Shown: positions 8,278 to 13,906 of the stretch, piece after piece | Layout: every line of letters starts with the position of its first letter | Numbering within the stretch: position 1 is the first letter of the stretch | Assembly: GCA_964624465.1 (NCBI GenBank) | Contig: CAZUZD010000069.1 | Span: 1-22,859 of the forward strand | DNA: 22,859 bases | Origin: CAZUZD01 sp964624465 | GTDB taxonomy: Bacteria > Planctomycetota > Planctomycetia > Isosphaerales > Isosphaeraceae | Direction: 5' to 3' | The notes under the pieces: generated by a model | Database searches by the model: none | Seen by the model: the letters and a program-made list of their open reading frames with translations, nothing else | Told to the model about the DNA's origin: nothing | Made by a program: the position numbers and the translations under genes

Positions 8278-8901
8278 TCAGTTCAGCTCCCGCGAGTCAC
8301 TGGTCCCGAACGCGCGGTTGAGGATCCAGGGTCCCAGGACCAGGGTATGAGCGGCCACGGAGCCGACGGCCAGGAGCAGTCCAGCACCGAGCACCCAGAT
8401 GCTGTGGAAGACCAAGCTCCCTGAGAACGCGAACCAGGCCAGGCCGCCGGCAATCAGGAACATCCCGAGCCGTGACGCGAGCACCCTCAGCAATGGCGAG
8501 ACCTGGCCCTGGTACCGCCGGTAGTAGTCGGAGATCTTCTCCCCGGTGTCGCTCCAGGCAAACTGGTCCATGGGGAAATGCTCCTCGCACTCCGCACAGT
8601 AGGTGCGCACCATGCGAGCCAGCGGGTCCGCGACGGCCCTGAGTTCCGGTCCGTCCAGTTCCGTTTCCGTCCGGCAGCGGAGGTGAATGTAGCTGCGCTC
8701 GGTCCGGCCGCGGACCAGTCCGCCACTGGATCGGGCTGGCTCATCGGGGCTGTCCTCGGGCTCCGCCATGGCGTATTCGTCGTCATCCGTCGGGACCTGG
8801 ATCGGGCCCTGACACCTGGAGCAACGGACGGTCCGACCGGCATAATGGTCCCGGAGCCGGAAGACCTGGCCACAGCCGGGGCACGAAATCTCGATCGCCA
8901 T
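8278..8901 (-). CDS. Zinc-ribbon membrane protein of unknown function
   Basis: The 207-aa protein begins with a zinc ribbon: CPGC (7-10) and CSRC (27-30), in the MJ0042-like layout where cysteine pairs flank a short beta hairpin (GQVFRLRDHYAGRTVRC). An acidic linker (38-60) follows, then a second possible metal site made by Cys76 and CAEC (102-105), with three visible cysteines. Two hydrophobic segments at about 145-163 and 166-190 should span the membrane, leaving both ends on the same side. No catalytic motif is visible. A longer frame is open upstream to 9633, but it runs antisense through the next gene, and the ATG at 8901 begins exactly at the zinc-ribbon consensus with a GGGA about ten bases upstream. 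Proteins of this layout are common in planctomycetes and uncharacterised. Confidence 0.78.
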   Translation of the reverse strand: MAIEISCPGCGQVFRLRDHYAGRTVRCSRCQGPIQVPTDDDEYAMAEPEDSPDEPARSSGGLVRGRTERSYIHLRCRTETELDGPELRAVADPLARMVRTYCAECEEHFPMDQFAWSDTGEKISDYYRRYQGQVSPLLRVLASRLGMFLIAGGLAWFAFSGSLVFHSIWVLGAGLLLAVGSVAAHTLVLGPWILNRAFGTSDSRELN

Positions 8902-9123
8902 GATGCGGGTGTCCCTTCGTGTCCGGAGTTCCGGCCCGCCTGGGTCGTGCGGGGGATTCCAGGTCGTTCGTTGCGTCGCAATCCCAGTTGACTCATTCCA
9001 CAAACAATCACTGCTGCACGGAAGCCCCATGGCCCGCCAGTCTGAGAGTGGCGCGTCTCGCGCGGCCTCGGGCGGACCTTCGGCCGACCCGCGGCAGCTC
9101 AGAGACCGACCGGACACCTGGCG

Positions 9124-9879
9124 ATGAGTCTCGAACCTCACCCCGATCGCCTCGACCTCGACGGCGACGCGCTCTTCGCCGAGCTGAGTGACCGGATCGA
9201 GAGACTCGCCGATCAGGCGGGCGACCTCCCGGCCGACGACTGGTTGTATGCCGCGTTCGATCGCTGGCAGGACACGGTCACGGATCGGGCCCCGGGCGGG
9301 GATGCCAGTGGTCCCGGTCTGACCGTCCTGGGCCTGGCCTGCGACCAGGGCTGTTCGCACTGCTGTCACCAGGTCGTGCAGCTCACCGTGCTGGAGGCCC
9401 GATTGCTCGCCTCCGGCTTGATTGAAGCCCTGGCCCCGGACGAGCTGGCCGAGCTCCACGACCGGCTTCGCCAGGGCTGGCAGACCCTCCAGAGGCAGGG
9501 TTTGGAGCGGCTCACGCTGGCCGAGCAGGTGGCCGCGCTCAATGCCGTTCGCCGGCCCTGTCCCCTCCTCGACCGGGAGGCTGGGCGCTGCCGGGCGTAT
9601 GCCCTCCGACCGATCGCCTGCCGTCGTGAGCACTCACGCGACGCCGACGCCTGCCGTCGCTTCCTCGAGGATCCGTCCCTGGATCTGGCCGCCACCCGCG
9701 TTCCGGCGCTCGACGCGGCCTGGTCCGCAGTGCGACGGCTGATCCAGTCCTGGATCGAGGTCCCCGAGGGGGAACACGTGGGCACGCACGTCGTGCCGCT
9801 GGAGCTTGGCCTGCTCATCGCCCTGGAGGAATGCGACGAGCCCGACGGCGCCGAGGAGGCATCGTCGGGCTCAAGGTGA
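9124..9879 (+). CDS. YkgJ-family cysteine-cluster protein
   Basis: This 251-aa protein carries the YkgJ (formerly UPF0153) cysteine pattern: CDQGCSHCC (Cys73, 77, 80, 81), then Cys146 in RPCPLLD, Cys156 in GRCRAY, Cys166 in RPIACR, and a further Cys177. The family is thought to bind a metal or Fe-S cluster; its biochemical role is not established. Residues 1-65 and 180-251 are helical and acidic with no motif I can name, making this longer than the minimal domain. It appears cytoplasmic, with no signal or membrane segment. The ribosome binding site is weak, so the start is moderately sure. It diverges from the zinc-ribbon gene across 222 bp and converges on cysK, with only 41 bp between stops and a hairpin inside its own last codons. 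Confidence 0.85.
   Translation: MSLEPHPDRLDLDGDALFAELSDRIERLADQAGDLPADDWLYAAFDRWQDTVTDRAPGGDASGPGLTVLGLACDQGCSHCCHQVVQLTVLEARLLASGLIEALAPDELAELHDRLRQGWQTLQRQGLERLTLAEQVAALNAVRRPCPLLDREAGRCRAYALRPIACRREHSRDADACRRFLEDPSLDLAATRVPALDAAWSAVRRLIQSWIEVPEGEHVGTHVVPLELGLLIALEECDEPDGAEEASSGSR
9838..9872. terminator. Hairpin embedded in the 3' end of the ykgJ-like CDS
   Basis: GAGCCCGACG (9838-9847) is perfectly complementary to CGTCGGGCTC (9863-9872), a 10-bp stem with a 15-nt loop ending five bases before the TGA. It lies between convergent genes and could slow polymerase from either side. There is no U-tract. Confidence 0.4.
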
Positions 9880-9920
9880 ATCGGGCCGCTCCGGGGATCG
9901 CGGTCGCTGAGGGCCGGAGG

Positions 9921-10898
<978 letters not shown>

Positions 10899-10902
10899 GC
10901 GA

Positions 10903-10912
10903 CCTTCCTCCT
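10903..10912 (-). promoter_or_regulatory. Strong ribosome binding site deciding the cysK start
   Basis: AGGAGGAAGG on the minus strand lies four bases before the ATG at 10898. It is the strongest Shine-Dalgarno match I noticed in the window and sets the start inside a much longer open frame. Confidence 0.75.
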
Positions 10913-10939
10913 GGATGGGGCTGCGCCCCGACGAACGGT

Positions 10940-10971
10940 CGGCCGGGCGCCCCACCCGGGACGCCCGGCCG
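10940..10971 (-). terminator. Hairpin between small exported-protein gene and cysK
   Basis: CGGCCGGGCG (10940-10949) pairs perfectly with CGCCCGGCCG (10962-10971), a 10-bp stem with a 12-nt loop, starting about ten bases after the upstream gene's stop. No U-tract follows. It could partly terminate or protect the upstream mRNA end before cysK. Confidence 0.4.
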
Positions 10972-10981
10972 CACGGCCAGC

Positions 10982-11368
10982 TCAGTACGAGATCGGGTAG
11001 TAGAAGTTCACCGGCACGTGGTGGTACCGGACCGGCTGGGTCTGCAGCAGGGCCGAGACGGGCGAGTATCCCAGGCCCATGTCCGGCACGGTGTTGTAAT
11101 TCGGCATGATCGGCGCCACCCGCACGTTGGTCGCAGGCTGGGCCACGGGAGCCGGGCCGCTGTAGATCGGGGCGCCGTAGACGACCTGGCCCGGGAAGCC
11201 GCCGTAGGACTCGGTGGCCGGGGCGTTGATGTAACTGATCGGGCCGGTGGCCACGACATGCCGGCCGCCGCGGCCGTGGCCCGCCTGGGCCGTCGTCGGC
11301 AGGGTCAGCACGACCATCAGGCTCCACCCGGCGAAAAGCGTCGCGATCGATCGCCGCTGCGTCATCAT
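10982..11368 (-). CDS. Small exported Tyr/Pro-rich protein, unknown function
   Basis: The 128-aa product has a clear signal peptide: MMTQRRS, a hydrophobic core (IATLFAGWSLMVVLTL) and a TAQAG cleavage region near residue 29. The mature part is about 100 residues, low in charge and rich in Tyr, Pro, Gly, Val and Ala. It contains YGGFPGQVVYGAPIYSG and ends in NFYYPISY; no cysteine or known domain is visible. The start is the first of two adjacent ATGs (11368), with a G-rich SD-like GGGGGA about eight bases upstream; the frame is open 23 codons further. A candidate promoter lies at 11468-11496. It may be a surface or matrix component, but that is only inferred from composition. Not a family I recognise. 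Confidence 0.75.
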   Translation of the reverse strand: MMTQRRSIATLFAGWSLMVVLTLPTTAQAGHGRGGRHVVATGPISYINAPATESYGGFPGQVVYGAPIYSGPAPVAQPATNVRVAPIMPNYNTVPDMGLGYSPVSALLQTQPVRYHHVPVNFYYPISY

Positions 11369-11467
11369 CGGTTCCGTCCCCCTTGCTGGATCGGAGCATG
11401 CGCTGAACGCTGTCGGCCCCCGGGACACCCGGGTCACCCGACGTTGCGGTCCGCAAGGCTTATTCCG

Positions 11468-11496
11468 ATTTTAAGTCCCACTAAACCGCTGAACAA
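11468..11496 (-). promoter_or_regulatory. Candidate promoter for the small exported protein
   Basis: TTGTTC (11496-11491) and TAAAAT (11473-11468) are 17 bp apart on the minus strand, inside the most AT-rich stretch of this intergenic region. The predicted leader is about 93 nt. Confidence 0.45.
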
Positions 11497-11816
11497 GGTG
11501 AAGATTGCGGCGGAGGGCCGCATCCCTCGCCATAGCCTACCTCAAGGCGGGCCGCCGGAGTGCGAATCCGACGGCGCCGCGGCGGATCTTTGGCGGTGGT
11601 GCGGAGTCGCCGAATTCGAGGGTGCGGGTCGGGACGGATGCCGCGAGCCGGAGGCCGTCGCCGCGATTGCCCGGCGGCGAGGCCAGGGGATCTCGGGTCG
11701 TCGGGTCCGCGGAGTGCCGGGCCGTCGCAGGGGTCCCGGCGGGTTTCTGGTCGGGCCGACGGGCCGCATTCTAGGGCCGGGGCGTGAGGGGTGCAATCGG
11801 CGGGCAGACGGCTTCC

Positions 11817-11846
11817 TTGCCGCTCGGCGCGGGGCGGTCGTACAAT
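11817..11846 (+). promoter_or_regulatory. Candidate promoter for hemQ
   Basis: TTGCCG (11817-11822) and TACAAT (11841-11846) are 18 bp apart, giving a start near 11853 and a leader of about 37 nt. An AGGAG ribosome binding site follows at 11876-11880. Confidence 0.5.
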
Positions 11847-11889
11847 CGCGATCAGCCCCTTGTGCCGTGATCGCCAGGAGTTTTGCCCG

Positions 11890-12789
11890 ATGTCCGAGGC
11901 CGCACCCGTCCCCCAACGACCCGCTCACCACCAGGCGCCCGACGCGGCCGAGGCCACGGAATCGGGCCCCGACCTGTTCGCCGCCTCGCCGGCGCCCGAG
12001 TCGGGCTGGCACTTCCTGCACCTGTTCTACCGGGTCGACCGCGGGGTGCTGGCCGGCATGGATGAGGCGCTGCGAGCCCGCGGTCGCGTCGAGCTCGTCC
12101 GGGCCCTGGACCCGAAGGCCGAGGGGGCGCCCACGCAGCTCCAGGCCTTCGTGATGGTCGGGCACAAGGCCGACTTCGGCGTGGTGATGGCCGGCCCCGA
12201 CCTGGCGGCGCTCCAGAAGGTGCAGACCGACCTGAACGCCTCGGCCCTGGGCCCGGCCCTGGTGCCGACGTACTCCTTCTACTCGATCACCGAGGTCTCG
12301 GAGTACGTGCCCGATGTGGACGGCTACGGCAAGATCCTCCGCGAGCGCGAGGGGATGGACCCCGAGTCGAGCTCGTACCAGACCAAGGTCAAGCAGTACG
12401 CCGCCCGGCTCGGGGCGATGAACCAGCAGCGGCTGTACCCCGAATTCCCCGACTGGCCCATCGTCTGCTTCTACCCCATGAGCAAGACGCGGCTGGAAGG
12501 CCAGAACTGGTACATGCTCCCGTTCGAGGAGCGCAACGCCATGATGGCCGACCACGGCAAGAGCGGGATGAAGTTCGCCGGCAAGGTCACCCAGGTCATC
12601 ACCGCCTCGACCGGCCTCGATGACTGGGAGTGGGGCGTGACCCTCTGGGCGAAGAACCCCAGCTTCCTGAAAGAGATCGTGTACACCATGCGGTTCGACC
12701 GCGCCTCGGCGCAATACGCGGCGTTCGGCCCGTTCTATCCGGGCACGATCGTCGCGGCCGAGGACCTGCTCCGGGTGGTCCGGATCTGA
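11890..12789 (+). CDS. hemQ: Chlorite-dismutase-family coproheme decarboxylase
   Basis: HemQ (ChdC) converts Fe-coproporphyrin III to heme b with peroxide, the last step of the coproporphyrin-dependent heme route. The 299-aa protein has the HemQ hallmarks: FYPMSKTR (194-201), where Tyr195 and Lys199 match the conserved reactive Tyr and Lys of the family. NWYMLPFEER (206-215) follows, then His222 in ADHGKSG as the likely proximal heme ligand, and GLDDWEWGVTLW (242-253). The chlorite-dismutase distal Arg signature is not evident, which argues against chlorite dismutation. Residues 1-38 are an extra Ala/Pro/His-rich extension that looks disordered; typical HemQ proteins are nearer 250 aa. The ATG at 11890 has AGGAG nine bases upstream. 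The zinc-ribbon/DUF2007-like gene starts 59 bp downstream and may be co-transcribed. Confidence 0.9.
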   Translation: MSEAAPVPQRPAHHQAPDAAEATESGPDLFAASPAPESGWHFLHLFYRVDRGVLAGMDEALRARGRVELVRALDPKAEGAPTQLQAFVMVGHKADFGVVMAGPDLAALQKVQTDLNASALGPALVPTYSFYSITEVSEYVPDVDGYGKILREREGMDPESSSYQTKVKQYAARLGAMNQQRLYPEFPDWPIVCFYPMSKTRLEGQNWYMLPFEERNAMMADHGKSGMKFAGKVTQVITASTGLDDWEWGVTLWAKNPSFLKEIVYTMRFDRASAQYAAFGPFYPGTIVAAEDLLRVVRI

Positions 12790-12848
12790 CACACTGACCG
12801 TAGCTGCCCCGGCCACCCGGCCGCGCACCCCGTTCGAGGGACCAAGCG

Positions 12849-13289
12849 ATGTGGACCTGCCCGAAGTGCAAGACCCAGGTGGATCCCGGGTTCGACCTCT
12901 GCTGGCGCTGCGGCACCACGGCGGAGGGTGTCGAGGACCCGACGTTCCAGACCGCCGACCAGGCGGGTCCGATCGAGGACCGGCAGTATGACCCGATCGC
13001 CGAGCCGGCTCGGGTCCGCTGGGCCGAGGCCGTCGGTGGCTCCGACGACGAGCTCGTCACCTGCTACCAGGCGTTCAGCCTGATGGAGGCGAAGTTCATC
13101 GCCGACCAGCTCAACGGCAACGGCATTCCCGCCATGTCCGACACGATCGACATGCAGGACGCCCTGGGCACCATGGACGGCAACCCCCGGATCTACTGCC
13201 GCGAGTCCGACCTGCCGAAGGCACACGCCTGGCTCAAGCTCTACGAGACGAACAAGCAGTCGGAGATCGGCCGCCGCCTCGAACCCTGA
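12849..13289 (+). CDS. Zinc-ribbon plus DUF2007-like protein
   Basis: The 146-aa protein opens with a compact zinc ribbon: CPKC (4-7) and CWRC (18-21). After an acidic linker (25-65), residues 68-140 resemble the DUF2007 putative signal-transducing domain: LVTCYQAFSLMEAKFIADQL, then NGNGIPAM, and a closing IYCRESDLPKAHAWLKLYE. That domain is a small ferredoxin-like fold with a helix selecting an ordered A/E-rich face, and its role is not known. The ATG has GAGGGA about eight bases upstream. It follows hemQ by 59 bp without an obvious terminator, so co-expression is plausible, though a functional link to heme synthesis is speculative. No membrane segment or signal peptide is visible. Confidence 0.8.
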   Translation: MWTCPKCKTQVDPGFDLCWRCGTTAEGVEDPTFQTADQAGPIEDRQYDPIAEPARVRWAEAVGGSDDELVTCYQAFSLMEAKFIADQLNGNGIPAMSDTIDMQDALGTMDGNPRIYCRESDLPKAHAWLKLYETNKQSEIGRRLEP

Positions 13290-13325
13290 GACGCGGGACA
13301 ATTCCGATTGCAGGATTCGCCTTCT

Positions 13326-13340
13326 GGCCCGGCTCGGGCC
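13326..13340. terminator. Short GC hairpin between convergent genes
   Basis: GGCCCG (13326-13331) and CGGGCC (13335-13340) form a 6-bp stem with a 3-nt loop in the 57-bp gap between the convergent DUF2007-like and cupin genes. It could serve both, but lacks a U-tract. Confidence 0.35.
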
Positions 13341-13346
13341 GTGCGC

Positions 13347-13739
13347 TCAGGGGTCGATCAGGACCTCGCGGACGACATCGGGCCGGGCCGGGTCGTGCGC
13401 CTCGGAGTTGAAGGCGATCGTCAGGCCGGCGGTCTTTCCGGTGTTGAGGATCGCGTGCGGGATGCCAGGCGGGAAGGTGAACCGGATTGCGACACCGGCA
13501 GGCACGTCGGTGTCGTAACGGTCCGATTCCTCCTGGATCCGCACCATCGCGGGGCCGAACACGGTGAGGACCTCGGTGCCACGGACGTGGTAGTGGTTGC
13601 CGCGAATGGCCCCCGGCTCGCTCCAGACCGCGTGGACGTTGCGCATCTCGGGCAGCTCCTCGGGGCGGAGCGGCTCGCAGACGCTGCCACGGGCGTCCTG
13701 GTGCTGGCGCAGGGTCTCGATCTGGACGCGGCGGGCCAT
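13347..13739 (-). CDS. Small cupin related to polysaccharide-biosynthesis C-terminal domains
   Basis: The 130-aa protein is one cupin barrel. Cupin motif 1 is PGAIRGNHYHVRGTEVL (42-58), with His49, His51 and Glu56 as likely metal ligands; motif 2 includes FPPGIPHAILNTG (89-101), with His95. The GxxRGNHYH arrangement is the signature of the cupin at the C-terminus of CapF-type and related sugar-nucleotide enzymes, and of free-standing relatives of dTDP-4-dehydrorhamnose epimerases. Here it stands alone, with no reductase domain and no other sugar gene beside it. AGGAG lies five bases before the ATG at 13739. It converges on the DUF2007-like gene. A sugar-related role is inferred from the motif; a generic metal-binding cupin remains possible. 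Confidence 0.8.
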   Translation of the reverse strand: MARRVQIETLRQHQDARGSVCEPLRPEELPEMRNVHAVWSEPGAIRGNHYHVRGTEVLTVFGPAMVRIQEESDRYDTDVPAGVAIRFTFPPGIPHAILNTGKTAGLTIAFNSEAHDPARPDVVREVLIDP

Positions 13740-13827
13740 CGCGGCTCCTGGTCGTCGTGACACAAAGACGAGGGCCGGCGCCGGCCACCCCACCGCCCAC
13801 CACTGCGGTGAGCAAATCGGTGCTGGC

Positions 13828-13883
13828 CAGCCAGNNNNNNNNNNGGGCCGGCGCCGTCCTCCCGACGGCGCCGGCCCTGGCTG
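13828..13883 (-). terminator. Long GC hairpin downstream of the WD40 gene, split by the assembly gap
   Basis: GGGCCGGCGCCGTC (13845-13858) pairs perfectly with GACGGCGCCGGCCC (13864-13877), a 14-bp stem with a 5-nt loop. Beyond the Ns, CAGCCAG (13828-13834) pairs with CTGGCTG (13877-13883), so if the gap holds almost nothing the stem grows to about 20 bp. It begins about 24 bases past the WD40 stop on the minus strand and is the best terminator candidate for that gene, although no U-tract is seen. Confidence 0.6.
13835..13844. other. Assembly gap (10 Ns)
   Basis: Ten undefined bases mark a scaffold join. They lie in intergenic DNA and interrupt no gene that I call. The real gap length is unknown; the hairpin arms on both sides suggest it may be near zero. 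Confidence 0.95.
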
Positions 13884-13906
13884 TTTCGGGGGAGGCCCGC
13901 CTGGCC

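Larger units (their letters stand above)
11369..11889. other. 521-bp divergent region between small exported-protein gene and hemQ
   Basis: No convincing gene lies here; plus-strand open frames between 11505 and 11787 are Arg/Gly/Pro-rich and lack ribosome binding sites. Candidate promoters face outward at both ends (11468-11496 minus, 11817-11846 plus). The central part, about 11510-11790, is GC-rich and carries no repeat, hairpin or gene signal that I can defend. Confidence 0.5.

Noticed and set aside
8971..9010. TTGACT and TTGTTT hexamers between the zinc-ribbon and YkgJ-type genes as a promoter
   Set aside because: Neither strand has a credible -10 hexamer at 16-18 bp spacing.
8944..9633. 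Upstream extension of the zinc-ribbon gene frame
   Set aside because: It would be antisense to the YkgJ-type gene with its conserved cysteine pattern; the zinc-ribbon consensus begins at 8901.
11505..11787. Possible small plus-strand genes in the 521-bp gap
   Set aside because: They are Arg/Gly/Pro-rich, have no ribosome binding site and overlap each other in different frames.
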